A DNA stretch of 64,000 nt from Limnohabitans parvus II-B4 (GCF_003063455.1 NZ_NESN01000001.1:248001-312000), one strand, 5' to 3'. Numbered from the stretch's first letter, positions 34,954-44,377 are shown. Translations and numbers: made by a program. The notes: generated by a model from the sequence alone, not told the origin.

Positions 34954-35562
34954 TCAAGCGCGTTTGGAAATGACTTCGTCCACCAAACCGTAGTCTTTGG
35001 CTTCGGTTGCAGACAGGTAATAGTCGCGCTCGGTGTCGAGTTCGATCTTTTCCAGCGGCTGACCGGTGTTTTCGGACAGGATGCGGTTGAGGTGCGCACG
35101 TGTTTTGACGATTTCGCGCGCCGCGATCTCGATTTCGGTGGCTTGGCCGCGTGCACCGCCCAGAGGCTGATGAATCATGATCTTGGAGTTGGGCAGCGAA
35201 AAACGCTTGCCCTTGGCACCCGAAGACAGCAAAAACGCACCCATGCTGGCGGCCATGCCGTTGCACAAGGTGGACACATCGGGCTTGATGAAGTTCATGG
35301 TGTCATAGATCGCCATGCCGGCGCTCACCGAACCACCGGGCGAGTTGATGTAGAGGGAAATGTCCTTTTCAGGGTTTTCGCTCTCCAAAAACAGCAACTG
35401 GGCCACGATCAGGTTGGCCATGTGGTCGTTGACCTCACCCACCAAAAAGATCACGCGCTCCTTGAGCAAACGCGAGTAAATGTCATAGGCCCGTTCGCCA
35501 CGGCCCGACTGCTCGACGACCATGGGGACCATGCCCAAATTTGTGATGTCCAGTGCGCTCAT
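34954..35562 (-). CDS. clpP: ClpP, proteolytic subunit of the Clp protease
   Basis: A 202-residue serine protease forming the tetradecameric chamber of ClpXP. The catalytic triad is visible: Ser106 in GMAASMGAF, His131 in IMIHQPLGG, and Asp180 in [10 protein letters not shown] short N-terminal propeptide precedes [20 protein letters not shown]. The ATG at 35562 has GGAG five bases upstream; the 31 codons in frame before it have no similarity. A very good sigma-32-like promoter lies just upstream. Confidence 0.98.
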   Translation of the reverse strand: MSALDITNLGMVPMVVEQSGRGERAYDIYSRLLKERVIFLVGEVNDHMANLIVAQLLFLESENPEKDISLYINSPGGSVSAGMAIYDTMNFIKPDVSTLCNGMAASMGAFLLSSGAKGKRFSLPNSKIMIHQPLGGARGQATEIEIAAREIVKTRAHLNRILSENTGQPLEKIELDTERDYYLSATEAKDYGLVDEVISKRA

Positions 35563-35617
35563 CTTTTCTCCAGAAAATTCATGGATGACTTTAACCGGGT
35601 TTTCAACCCCACCAAAG

Positions 35618-35645
35618 AGATGGGGCTTGTGAGCCAGACTGCAAG
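35618..35645 (-). promoter_or_regulatory. Sigma-32 heat-shock promoter of clpP-clpX
   Basis: On the minus strand CTTGCAG, 13 bases, CCCCATCT is almost the full heat-shock consensus CTTGAAA-N13/14-CCCCATNT. It lies about 56-83 bp before clpP, in the tig-clpP gap. Confidence 0.7.
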
Positions 35646-35693
35646 CCCGGCACAAGCCCCACGCTCATGGGATTTCAAGGATTCAAAGACCGA

Positions 35694-37007
35694 TCAGGCC
35701 TGTTGCCCCATCAACTCTTCAAAAGTAATGGCTTTTTCGACCACTTTGGCCTGGGCCAGGACGAAATCGGACACATTGCTCTCAATGACCACGGCTTCGA
35801 CTTCGGCCAGACGCTGGTTGTCGCTGTTGTACCAACGCACCACGTCGTCCGGACGCTCGTAGCTGGCGGCCAGCTCTTCGATGTGGGCCTTGATTTGCTC
35901 TGGTTTGGCGTGCAGGGTGTTGCCACGCACGACCTCGGCCACCACCAAGCCCAGGCGCACGCGCTGCTCGGCTTGAGGGCGGAAGATGTCGTCAGGGATC
36001 GGGGCCTTGTCGGCGTCCTTGATGCCACGTTGCTTCAAGTCGGCACGGGCACCTTCTTTCAGGCGCTCGATTTCGCTTTGCACGATGGCCTGGGGCAGGT
36101 CCAACTCGGCCTTGGCGACCAAAGCGTCCATGGCGGCTTGCTTGTTGCGGGCCAGCAGGCGGAATTTCACTTCGCGCTCGAGATTTTTGCGGATGTCGGC
36201 GCGCAGGCCTTCAACAGTCGCATCGGCAATGCCCAAAGACTTGGCCAGTGCTTCGTTGACTTCAGGCAGGTTCGCGGCTTCGATTTTCTTGACGGTGACC
36301 AAGAAGTCGGCAGTTTTGCCAGCGACATCTTGACCGTGGTAATCGGCGGGGAAAGCCAATGGGAAGGTCTTGCTTTCACCGGACTTCATGCCGCGCACAG
36401 CGTCTTCGAATTCCTTGAGCATCTGGCCGTCGCCCAAGATGAACTGGAAGTCTTCGGCTTTGCCGCCGGAGAACACTTCACCGTCGATCTTGCCTTCGAA
36501 GTCGATGGTGGCGCGGTCGCCGTCTTGTGCAGCGGCGTCTTGGGCGCGCTGGGCGAAGGTGCGGCGCTGCTTGCGCAGGATGTCCACGGTCTTGTCGATG
36601 GCAGCATCAGAGACTTCAGCGGTCAATTTTTCGACTTCGGTGTCGGCCAGGTTACCCAGCTTGACTTCGGGATACACCTCGAAGATGGCTTCGAAGTTCA
36701 ACTCGCCTTCAGGCGCGCCTTCTTTTTCGGAAATGCGGGGCTGACCGGCCACGCGCACTTTGGCTTCGTTGGCGGCCACAGAGAAAGCTTCGCCCACTTT
36801 GTCGTTCAGGACTTCGTACTGAACCGAGTAGCCATAGCGCTGAGCGACCACGTTCATAGGTACTTTGCCTGGACGGAAACCGTCCATCTTGACGGTGCGA
36901 GCCATCTTCTTCAGGCGGGCATCCACTTCGGACTGGATGGCCGTCACGGGCACAGTCAGGGTGATCTTGCGTTCCAGCTTTTCAAGGGTTTCAACAGTCA
37001 CTGTCAT
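35694..37007 (-). CDS. tig: Trigger factor, ribosome-associated chaperone
   Basis: A 437-residue chaperone and peptidyl-prolyl isomerase acting on nascent chains at the ribosome exit. The ribosome-docking signature appears as MDGFRPGKVPMNVVAQRYG (about 41-59). The FKBP-type domain spans about 155-245 (DGDRATIDFEGKIDGEVFSG), and a helical C-terminal arm region completes the fold. Length is normal (432 in E. coli). It is first in the tig-clpP-clpX-lon block, 64 bp after tRNA-Leu(TAG). Confidence 0.98.
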   Translation of the reverse strand: MTVTVETLEKLERKITLTVPVTAIQSEVDARLKKMARTVKMDGFRPGKVPMNVVAQRYGYSVQYEVLNDKVGEAFSVAANEAKVRVAGQPRISEKEGAPEGELNFEAIFEVYPEVKLGNLADTEVEKLTAEVSDAAIDKTVDILRKQRRTFAQRAQDAAAQDGDRATIDFEGKIDGEVFSGGKAEDFQFILGDGQMLKEFEDAVRGMKSGESKTFPLAFPADYHGQDVAGKTADFLVTVKKIEAANLPEVNEALAKSLGIADATVEGLRADIRKNLEREVKFRLLARNKQAAMDALVAKAELDLPQAIVQSEIERLKEGARADLKQRGIKDADKAPIPDDIFRPQAEQRVRLGLVVAEVVRGNTLHAKPEQIKAHIEELAASYERPDDVVRWYNSDNQRLAEVEAVVIESNVSDFVLAQAKVVEKAITFEELMGQQA

Positions 37008-37071
37008 CGTCGTTCTCGGTTAAATGAATTTCTCTCATGCCGCCGGGTTACCCCTTTGGCCAAAAGTCGGT

Positions 37072-37158
37072 TGGTGCGCGGGGCGGGACTCGAACCCGCA
37101 CAGTGTTGCCACCGTCAGGACCTAAACCTGGTGCGTCTACCAATTTCGCCACCCGCGC
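37072..37158 (-). tRNA. tRNA-Leu(TAG)
   Basis: Acceptor stem GCGCGGG / CCCGCGC, anticodon TAG in GGTTTAGGTCC, a long variable arm, T-arm GGGTTCGAGTCCC, encoded CCA. It sits upstream of tig on the same strand. Confidence 0.96.
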
Positions 37159-37274
37159 AGGTCCAAACAAAAAGGGCGTCAGGCCTGCCCTTCAGCCCCA
37201 AAGCTGCCTGACACACCTGACCGCCCGGTTGAAATCGGTCAACTTTCTATTTTAGCCGCTTCAATTGTCCAATT

Positions 37275-40200
37275 TCAGGCATGGGATTCATTTGGTCGCG
37301 GAATCCTGAACCAAGCCGCGTACATCGCAGGCAATGCCAGCAAGGTGAGCGCCGTGGCCACGATCAAGCCCCCCATGATGGCGACCGCCATCGGGCCCCA
37401 AAAGATGCTGCGTGACAAGGGAATCATGGCCAAAACAGCCGCCGCCGCCGTCAGCACGATCGGTCGCAGACGCCGCACGGCCGACTCAACAATCGCTTGC
37501 CAGGGTGCCACGCCAGAGGCCCGATCCTGCTCAATCTGGTCGATCAGGATCACCGAATTGCGCTGGATCATGCCCATGAGCGCAATCACGCCGAGCAGTG
37601 CCACAAAGCCAAACGGTCGGTTGAGCACCAGCAAAGCGCCGGCCACACCCGCCATGCCCAAGGGGCCCGTCAAGAACACCAGCATGGCACGGCTGAAGCT
37701 TTGCAACTGCAGCATCAGCAAGGTGAAGGTGATGAACAGCATGACCGGCACGCCCGCCGCAATCGAGGCGGAGCCTTTGGAGCTTTCCTCCACAGCACCC
37801 GCCACTTCAATGCGATAACCGCTCAAGCCTTGGCCTTGCCAAGTGGCTTCGGTCTTTTTGAGGGCGGGCAACAACTGCGCCGTGACGGTCGCACCCTGCA
37901 GACCTTCGGCGATGTCAGACTGCACCGTGATCGCGTATTGACGACCCTCGCGCCACATCACGCCTGGCTCCCAGGCAAAGACCGGGGTGGCGATTTGCAG
38001 CAGTGGAATCGACTTGCCGGATGCCGTGGGCACATAGGCATGGCCGAGATCGGACAAGGCGTCACGCTCGGCCAAAGGCTGGCGCAGCACGATGTCGATC
38101 AACTTGTCGCCATCGCGGTATTGGCCGACGGTCGAGCCGCTCAACAAGGTCCGCGAAGCTTGGGCAATGGACTGGCTGGTCACGCCCAATGCACGCGCTT
38201 TGGCCTGATCCACCTCCAAGCGCACCGACTTGACCGACTCGTTCCAGTTGTCGTTCACGCCCCGGGTATTGGCGTTTTGGCGCATCTCGGCCTTGATCTC
38301 ATCGGCCTTCAGGCGCAAGACCTTGGGGTCCGGACCCACCACGCGAAACTGCACGGGGTAAGGCACAGGCGGGCCGTTAGGCAACAACTTGACGCGACCA
38401 CGGATTTCGGGGAACTCCTGCGCCAGCAAAGCGGGCAGCTTGGCGCGCAGCACTTCACGGGTTTTCAGATCCTTGGGCAGCACGATCAACTGAGACACGT
38501 TGGTCTGAGGAAACACCTGGTCCAGTGGCAAATAAAAGCGCGGCACACCCGAGCCGACCCAGGTGGTGACCGACTTGACGCCGTCTTCTTGCGCCAAGCG
38601 TTGCTCCACCCGTTTGGCCATGTCTTCACTGGCCTTGAAAGGTGAACCTTCAGGGAGCCACAAATCAACCAAGATTTCCGGGCGACTGGAATCCGGGAAA
38701 AACTGCTGCTGCACCTTGCCCATGCCCACAATGCCCATGGCAAACAAGAACACGGTGATGCCGATCGTCTTCCAGCGGTGCGTCACGCACCACGTCACCC
38801 AAGTGCGGAAATGCCGATAAAACGGCGTGTCAAACATCTCGGCCGAATCCAGGTGCTCGGCCGACACAGCATGCGCTGGCGGCTTGAGCAGCCAGGCCCC
38901 CAAATAAGGCACAAAGTAAACCGAGGCCACCCAGCTGACCAGCAAAGCCACCACCGTGACCGCAAAAATCGCGAAGGTGTATTCGCCCGTCATGGACTTG
39001 GCCATGCCGATCGGCAAGAAACCCGCCGCCGTGATCAAGGTGCCGGTGAGCATGGGCATGGCCGTCAGCTCATACGCAAAAGTGGCGGCACGCACTTTGT
39101 CGTAGCCCTCTTCCATCTTGCGCACCATCATCTCCACGGCAATGATCGCGTCGTCCACCAACAGTCCCAAAGCAATGATGAGCGAGCCCAGCGAAATTTT
39201 GTGCAGGCCAATGCCAAAGTAATGCATGGCCAAAAAGGTCACAGCCAGCACCAACGGAATCGTGATGCCCACCACCAAACCGGGGCGGATGTCGAGCGTC
39301 CAGCGACGCCACAAAGGGTGGCTACCGGGTCGCTTGTGCAGGCCCAGTGCCAGAAAACTCACCGCCAGCACGATCACCACCGCCTCGATCAAGACTTTGA
39401 TGAACTCGTTGACCGAGTTGGACACGGCGCTCGGTTGGTCTTGCACTTGTGTCAAGGTCATGCCTGCGGGCAAGCTGCTTTGCGCCAGAGCCACCGCTTG
39501 GCGTAAAGATTGGCCCAGGGCGATGATGTCGCCGCCCTTGGCCATCGACACGCCCAGCCCAATCACTTCCTGCCCCTCATGACGCACCTTGACAGAAGGC
39601 GGGTCCGAGTAGCCACGGGTCACCGTCGCGATGTCCGACAAGCGAATTTGCGTGCCCGAGGCGCCGCGGATCGGCATGGCCTGCAAATCGGCCAGGCTTT
39701 GGAACTGGCCGCCCACACGCACCTGCACCACATCGGCAGGCGACTGCACACTGCCGGCCGACTCCACAGCGTTTTGCTGGTTCAGCTGGGCCAGCACCGC
39801 CCCCATGTCCAGGCCCATTTGGGCCAGCTTCTTTTGAGAAACCTCGACAAAGACCTTTTCGTCTTGCGCACCAAACAACTCCACCTTGGCCACATCAGGC
39901 ACACGCAGCAAGGCTTGACGCAGGCTGTCTGCTTCGGTCTTGACCTCGGCGGCCGTGAAGCCTTGGCCACTCAGGGCATAGATCACGCCATACACATCGC
40001 CAAATTCGTCGTTGAAGAACGGGCCGACCACACCTTGCGGCAAGCTACCACGCATGTCACCGATCTTTTTGCGCACCGTGTACCAAACCTGAGGCACATC
40101 ACCGGGTTTGGAGTTGTCCTTGATCTGAAAAATGATTTGCGCTTCGCCCGGTTTGGAATAGCTGCGAATCTTGTCGGCGAAAGGCACCTCTTGCAGGGTG

Positions 40201-40430
40201 CGCTCCAACTTGTCGGTCACCTGCTCGGCCACCTGTTCAGCGGTCGCGCCCGGCCAATAGGCCCGCACCACCATGGCCCTGAACGTGAAAGGCGGGTCTT
40301 CGTCTTGGCCCAGCTGAAAGTAAGACGCCATGCCCAAAAGCATCAGCACCACCATCAGGTAGCGGGTCAGGGCCGGGTGCTCCAGCGCCCAGCGCGAGAG
40401 GTTGAATGAAGGTTTTTCGGTGCTGCTCAT
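37275..40430 (-). CDS. RND-family multidrug/solute efflux permease
   Basis: A 1051-residue AcrB/MexF-type inner-membrane pump with 12 membrane segments and two large periplasmic loops. The first helix is LTRYLMVVLMLLGMASYFQL. The proton-relay residues are in SLIIALGLLVDDAIIAVEMM in TM4, the usual Asp-Asp pair. TM10-11 include GVIALMGMIQRNSVILIDQI. It resembles the less studied subgroup with a DEDPPFTFRAMVV start, often of unknown substrate. The start at 40430 is 4 bp after the adaptor stop, so the two are an operon. No outer-membrane factor (TolC/OprM type) gene is adjacent. Confidence 0.95.
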   Translation of the reverse strand: MSSTEKPSFNLSRWALEHPALTRYLMVVLMLLGMASYFQLGQDEDPPFTFRAMVVRAYWPGATAEQVAEQVTDKLERTLQEVPFADKIRSYSKPGEAQIIFQIKDNSKPGDVPQVWYTVRKKIGDMRGSLPQGVVGPFFNDEFGDVYGVIYALSGQGFTAAEVKTEADSLRQALLRVPDVAKVELFGAQDEKVFVEVSQKKLAQMGLDMGAVLAQLNQQNAVESAGSVQSPADVVQVRVGGQFQSLADLQAMPIRGASGTQIRLSDIATVTRGYSDPPSVKVRHEGQEVIGLGVSMAKGGDIIALGQSLRQAVALAQSSLPAGMTLTQVQDQPSAVSNSVNEFIKVLIEAVVIVLAVSFLALGLHKRPGSHPLWRRWTLDIRPGLVVGITIPLVLAVTFLAMHYFGIGLHKISLGSLIIALGLLVDDAIIAVEMMVRKMEEGYDKVRAATFAYELTAMPMLTGTLITAAGFLPIGMAKSMTGEYTFAIFAVTVVALLVSWVASVYFVPYLGAWLLKPPAHAVSAEHLDSAEMFDTPFYRHFRTWVTWCVTHRWKTIGITVFLFAMGIVGMGKVQQQFFPDSSRPEILVDLWLPEGSPFKASEDMAKRVEQRLAQEDGVKSVTTWVGSGVPRFYLPLDQVFPQTNVSQLIVLPKDLKTREVLRAKLPALLAQEFPEIRGRVKLLPNGPPVPYPVQFRVVGPDPKVLRLKADEIKAEMRQNANTRGVNDNWNESVKSVRLEVDQAKARALGVTSQSIAQASRTLLSGSTVGQYRDGDKLIDIVLRQPLAERDALSDLGHAYVPTASGKSIPLLQIATPVFAWEPGVMWREGRQYAITVQSDIAEGLQGATVTAQLLPALKKTEATWQGQGLSGYRIEVAGAVEESSKGSASIAAGVPVMLFITFTLLMLQLQSFSRAMLVFLTGPLGMAGVAGALLVLNRPFGFVALLGVIALMGMIQRNSVILIDQIEQDRASGVAPWQAIVESAVRRLRPIVLTAAAAVLAMIPLSRSIFWGPMAVAIMGGLIVATALTLLALPAMYAAWFRIPRPNESHA

Positions 40431-40434
40431 GCGA

Positions 40435-41613
40435 TCACCGTTGGGCTGTGGATGCGGCAGATGCGGGTGCGGATGCGGGCACAGATGCAGGTGCGTCAGG
40501 GGCCACGCCGCTGACCGCAGCCCCGTAGAGCGTGACCTTCTGGCCTGGCGACAAGACGTGCACACCTGCACTCACCACTTTTTGCCCCGGCTTGAGGCCC
40601 GAAGTGATGACCACTTCGTTGCCATCCACGCGCCCAACCTGCACCGCCTGGGTGTTCACGGTCATGCTGGCTTCGTCCAACAGCCACACCACGGTGCCTT
40701 GTCCTTCCTGACGCAGCGCGCTGGTCGGCAACTTGATCACGGGGCTCTGGCTGCCCAGCAATCCGGCGGCCAGCACGTTGACTGTGGCCCCCAAAGGCAA
40801 GCGCTCTGACGCGTCGAGCGCCAATTTGACGGCATAGGTGCGCGTGACCGGGTCGGCACTGGCACCCAGCTCACGGACTTTGCCTTTCAGGGTTTGACCC
40901 GTGCTGACCAATGTGGCCTGCATCGGTTGGCCCACTTTCAGGGCCAAAACCATTTGCTCGGAAACGGCAAACACCGCGTCACGCGGACCATCGTGCGCCA
41001 AACGCAACACGGGCTGACCTGCCGAGACCACCTGCCCCACTTCGGCTTCGACCGCCGTGATCACACCGGCATGGCTGGCCGTCAAACGGGCATAACCCGC
41101 CTGGTTGCTTTGGGCTTGGGCCTGGGCTTTTGCCTGGTTCAAGGCGGCATCTGCTGCTTTGAGGGTGGCGTCGCGACGCTCCAGTTCTGCACCGCTAATG
41201 AAGTTTTGCACTTTCAGGGCTTCGAACCGTTTGAAGTCTGCCGCCGCCAGATCGCGCTGGCTTTGAGCAGCACTGACTTGCGCCAAAGCCGCTTGCGCTG
41301 CCAGCTGGTAGTCCTGCGCATCCATTTGGGCCAAGACCTGACCTGCCGCCACGCGCTGCCCTTGCTCCGCACTGCGCTGCACCAGCTTGCCTGCGACCCG
41401 AAAACCCAGCCGAGACTCCACACGTGAGCGCACTTCGGCCGAATATTCACCTTCGACATTGAGCGCACCACCCGAAATCGTGAAGACCTTGACCGCGCGC
41501 AAGGGCTCTTTGGGCGCCTCGGTCTTGGAACAGCCTACCAAAGTAGTCACAAAAGCAGCAACGGCGCACAAACGCAAAACTCGCCGGGTGGCGAGTGACA
41601 AAGTAGAGGGCAT
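40435..41613 (-). CDS. RND periplasmic adaptor (membrane fusion) lipoprotein
   Basis: A 392-residue MFP that links the pump to an outer-membrane channel. A lipoprotein signal ends at LVGCSK (Cys about 27), so it is anchored to the inner membrane. The lipoyl halves LGFRVAGKLVQRSAEQGQRV and GVITAVEAEVGQVVSAGQPV flank a helical hairpin rich in Ala/Gln. The beta-barrel and membrane-proximal domain follow (GLKPGQKVVSAGVHVL), and the tail is an Ala/Pro/Ser low-complexity stretch. It precedes the pump gene by 4 bp. Confidence 0.93.
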   Translation of the reverse strand: MPSTLSLATRRVLRLCAVAAFVTTLVGCSKTEAPKEPLRAVKVFTISGGALNVEGEYSAEVRSRVESRLGFRVAGKLVQRSAEQGQRVAAGQVLAQMDAQDYQLAAQAALAQVSAAQSQRDLAAADFKRFEALKVQNFISGAELERRDATLKAADAALNQAKAQAQAQSNQAGYARLTASHAGVITAVEAEVGQVVSAGQPVLRLAHDGPRDAVFAVSEQMVLALKVGQPMQATLVSTGQTLKGKVRELGASADPVTRTYAVKLALDASERLPLGATVNVLAAGLLGSQSPVIKLPTSALRQEGQGTVVWLLDEASMTVNTQAVQVGRVDGNEVVITSGLKPGQKVVSAGVHVLSPGQKVTLYGAAVSGVAPDAPASVPASAPASAASTAQR

Positions 41614-41634
41614 GGGATTTCCGGGAAATAATAA

Positions 41635-41652
41635 TGACTGACTGGTTAGTAA
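41635..41652. promoter_or_regulatory. TetR-type imperfect palindrome upstream of the RND operon
   Basis: TGACTGACT/GGTTAGTAA is an imperfect 9+9 inverted repeat (six of nine pairs) about 20 bp from the adaptor start, of the TGACTnACT style seen in operators of TetR-family efflux regulators. No tetR gene is adjacent, so the regulator is unknown. Confidence 0.4.
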
Positions 41653-41698
41653 TCTATTCAAAGTCACCGTCCATGTCAAGCGACAATCGCCATTGACC

Positions 41699-42772
41699 AT
41701 GTTCAAGCAAGCTCTATTCAAACGCCATAAACACGCCCGCCTGAGTCCGGAACACCGGCAACTCTTGCGCCATGTGTCGCGCTCGTTTGACCTGTCCATC
41801 CGGCTGTTGCCAGGCCCACTGCAGGCGCCTGTGGCCATCGGGTACCTGTTGGCACGCGCCACCGACACGGTCGCCGACACCACCGCCCTGCCCTTGGATG
41901 AACGCCAGCATTTGCTGAACCGGATGAACCAAGTCATCACGTCGCCAGGCACAGGTGCGCGGCAAACGCATGACCTGAGCCCGCTCACCCAGGCCTTTGC
42001 TGCGCAACAAACCGACCCACACGAACGCGCCCTGATGCAATCGCTGCCGCAATGCTTGCCACTGTTGCAAACGCTTGGCAAAGACGATCAGGCCAGCGTG
42101 CGCCAAGTGCTGGGACACATCACGCAAGGCCAGCAACTGGACATGGCCCGCTTTGGCCCCGGACTGCACGCACTGAACACCGAAGCTGAGCTCGACGAAT
42201 ACACCTGGCTGGTGGCCGGTTGCGTGGGCGAGTTCTGGACCGAGCTGTGTGCGCGCCATCTGCCCGGGTATGCGCGGCTGGAACAACAAGAAATGATGCG
42301 CATCGGGCGGCAATACGGCATGGGCCTACAGCGCCTGAACATCCTGCGTGATGCCGGGGCCGATTTGGCCGCCGGGCGTTGCTACTGGCCTGCAGAAACT
42401 TTGGCCACAGTCGGCCTGAGCCCCGACCTGCTGGCCCAAGCCGCACACACCGGGCATGCAGACACCTTGAACACCCTGACACCGCTCTACAACCAATGGC
42501 TCGACCGGACCCAAGCGCAACTGGCCGATGGCATGCGCTATGCCATGGCTTTGAAGCCGCTGCGCCTGCGGCTGGCCAGCGCATTGCCCGCCCTGATCGG
42601 CATACGCACTGTGACCCTGTTGCGACAAACCGGGCCTTTGGCTTTGACCCAGCGCGTCAAAATGCCACGCCATGAAATGCGCCAGCTGATGTGGCAAATC
42701 GCCATGGGTCTGGGTTCCCCCTCGACTCTGGGCCGGTTGTTCCAAAAATTGTCGGGTACAGACACGCCTTGA
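41699..42772 (+). CDS. Squalene/phytoene synthase-family enzyme (squalene synthase-like)
   Basis: A 357-residue prenyl-condensing enzyme. The first Asp-rich motif is DTVAD (Asp56-Asp60, in LLARATDTVADTTAL) and the second is NILRDAGADL (about 215-225). The VSRSFDLSIRLLP segment and GEFWTELCARHLPG follow the squalene-synthase branch more than bacterial phytoene synthases. It would join two farnesyl diphosphates. The gene is divergent from the RND operon and 31 bp upstream of the second family member, so they are probably co-transcribed. Which product is made (squalene, presqualene or dehydrosqualene) is not decidable from sequence alone. Start: ATG at 41699; a TTG six bases earlier is less likely. 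Confidence 0.82.
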   Translation: MFKQALFKRHKHARLSPEHRQLLRHVSRSFDLSIRLLPGPLQAPVAIGYLLARATDTVADTTALPLDERQHLLNRMNQVITSPGTGARQTHDLSPLTQAFAAQQTDPHERALMQSLPQCLPLLQTLGKDDQASVRQVLGHITQGQQLDMARFGPGLHALNTEAELDEYTWLVAGCVGEFWTELCARHLPGYARLEQQEMMRIGRQYGMGLQRLNILRDAGADLAAGRCYWPAETLATVGLSPDLLAQAAHTGHADTLNTLTPLYNQWLDRTQAQLADGMRYAMALKPLRLRLASALPALIGIRTVTLLRQTGPLALTQRVKMPRHEMRQLMWQIAMGLGSPSTLGRLFQKLSGTDTP

Positions 42773-42803
42773 GCCCCGCATTTGGGTGCGAGAATCCCCA
42801 CCC

Positions 42804-43643
42804 ATGAACCCGCAAGACTACGTCCAGCAAAAAGCTGCCGCCTCGGGCAGCAGCTTTTATTACGCTTTCCTCTTCCTGCCCGCAGAGCGCCGTGCCGCCA
42901 TCACCGCTTTTTATGCGTTTTGCCGCGAAGTAGACGACGTGGTCGACGAAATCAAAGACCCCAGCGTGGCCGCCGCCAAACTCGGCTGGTGGCAAAAAGA
43001 AGTGCAGCAAGCCTATGCCGGCCAACCCAGCCACCCGGTCATGCACGCGCTCATGCCGCACATCCAGCCGTTCGGCATCGAAAGCCGCCACCTGATGGCC
43101 GTGATCGACGGCTGCCAGATGGACCTGAACCAAACCCGCTACCTGGACTTTGCGGGCCTGACCCAATACTGCCATTTGGTGGCCGGTGTGGTGGGCGAAG
43201 TCGCCGCCCGCGTCTTTGGCCAAACCGACGAGGCCACCACCCAGTACGCCCACAAGCTGGGCCTGGCCTTTCAGATGACCAACATCATCCGCGACGTGGG
43301 CGAAGACGCCCTGCGCGGCCGCATCTACCTGCCGCTGGACGAACAACAACGCTTTGGCGTCAAGGCCAATGAGTTGATTCAGCGCACGTATTCAGACAAC
43401 TTCACCGCGCTGATGAAGTTCCAGACCGAACGCGCGCACGCCCTGTACGACGAAGCCCTGGCCCTGCTGCCTGCGGCGGACCGCCGCGCCCAAAAACCCG
43501 GCCTCATGATGGCCAGCATCTACCGCACCTTGCTGCGCGAGATCGAAGCCTCAGGTTTTCAGGTGCTGCACCAGCGCATCGCGCTCACGCCGTTGCGCAA
43601 GCTGTGGCTGGCTTGGAAGATGCAGGCGTTGGGGCGGTTCTGA
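42804..43643 (+). CDS. hpnD: Presqualene diphosphate synthase HpnD-like
   Basis: A 279-residue enzyme of the same superfamily, of HpnD length. The first motif is FCREVDDVVDE (Asp44, Asp45, Asp48) and the second is TNIIRDVGEDALRGR. In HpnCDE pathways HpnD condenses two farnesyl diphosphates to presqualene diphosphate, which HpnC and HpnE convert to squalene for hopanoids. Neither hpnE nor a squalene-hopene cyclase gene lies in the window. The ATG at 42804 is chosen over a GTG at 42786. Confidence 0.85.
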   Translation: MNPQDYVQQKAAASGSSFYYAFLFLPAERRAAITAFYAFCREVDDVVDEIKDPSVAAAKLGWWQKEVQQAYAGQPSHPVMHALMPHIQPFGIESRHLMAVIDGCQMDLNQTRYLDFAGLTQYCHLVAGVVGEVAARVFGQTDEATTQYAHKLGLAFQMTNIIRDVGEDALRGRIYLPLDEQQRFGVKANELIQRTYSDNFTALMKFQTERAHALYDEALALLPAADRRAQKPGLMMASIYRTLLREIEASGFQVLHQRIALTPLRKLWLAWKMQALGRF

Positions 43644-43650
43644 GGCCAGC

Positions 43651-43720
43651 TGTAGGAGCCAGCCCTGCTGGCGATAAAAGCGCATGCGATCACAAAAATC
43701 GCTTGCAGGCAAGCTCCTAC
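43651..43720. repeat. REP-like inverted pair (TGTAGGAGC family)
   Basis: TGTAGGAGCCAGCCCTGCTGGCGAT (given in parts: TGTAGGAGCCAGCC at 43651, CTGCTGGCGAT to 43675) is followed by the inverted relative ATCGCTTGCAGGCAAGC TCCTAC at 43698-43720. Both halves are themselves palindromic (GCCAGC/GCTGGC, GCTTGC/GCAAGC). It resembles Pseudomonas TGTAGGAGC-type REPs. Its right arm supplies the TAG stop of the GST gene. Confidence 0.85.
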
Positions 43721-44367
43721 TTCATCCCCCGCGCCTGCTTCTGTGCTGGCCGCTCTACACAAGCGTGCAGCCAGACCGACACCGCCGGGTACTGCGCCAG
43801 CAGCGCAGCCGCTGGGCGAATCCAGCTGGCGACACTCGCCACGCACACGTCGGCCACAGTGAATCGGTTGGCGGCCAAGTAAGCCTCGCCTTTGGCGTGC
43901 TGGGCTTGCAGGTGTTTTTCCAGCACGGCCAGCGGCACTTTCAGGCGGCTTTCGGCCTTGTCGGCCAGCTCGAGCTTGCGTTGGTCTTCGGGCATGGCCA
44001 GGCGGTGCATCAGCACCGTGAGCGCATCAGCTTCCAGTTCAGTCACCGTCCAAAAGCTCCAGCGCAGCGCTTCGGCTTCTTCGCGGGGCGTGGCGGGCGT
44101 GATCGTTTGGCCGTTGGCCTGGCCGTGCACACGGGCGATGTAGAGGGCGCAAGCCATGCTTTCCCAGACCGTCACGTCACCCTCGGGGCGCGCGTCCACC
44201 ACGGCCGGGATGTGCCCGTTCGGGTTGATCGCCAAAAACTCGGGGGTGCGGGTGGCGCCGCCCTGGTAAGGCGTGGCGACCAGCTCAAAAGGAACGCCCA
44301 GTTCAAGAGCGGCCCACAGGGGCCGCACGGCGCGGGAAGCGCCAATGCCGTAAATTTTCAAAGTCAT
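43717..44367 (-). CDS. Glutathione S-transferase family protein
   Basis: A 216-residue GST. The N-terminal thioredoxin-like domain starts MTLKIYGIGASRAVRPLWAA, where the early Ser of GASRA may contact glutathione. NPNGHIPAVVD and VWESMACALYIAR (glutathione site, Glu-Ser) are typical. The C-terminal helical domain contains RFTVADVCVASV, the N-capping motif. Bacterial relatives detoxify electrophiles or act in aromatic degradation; the substrate is unknown. GGAGA precedes the ATG. It lies 10 bp after the HAD gene on the same strand. The stop codon falls in a REP-like repeat. Confidence 0.9.
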   Translation of the reverse strand: MTLKIYGIGASRAVRPLWAALELGVPFELVATPYQGGATRTPEFLAINPNGHIPAVVDARPEGDVTVWESMACALYIARVHGQANGQTITPATPREEAEALRWSFWTVTELEADALTVLMHRLAMPEDQRKLELADKAESRLKVPLAVLEKHLQAQHAKGEAYLAANRFTVADVCVASVASWIRPAAALLAQYPAVSVWLHACVERPAQKQARGMK

Positions 44368-44377
44368 ATCGTTCTCC

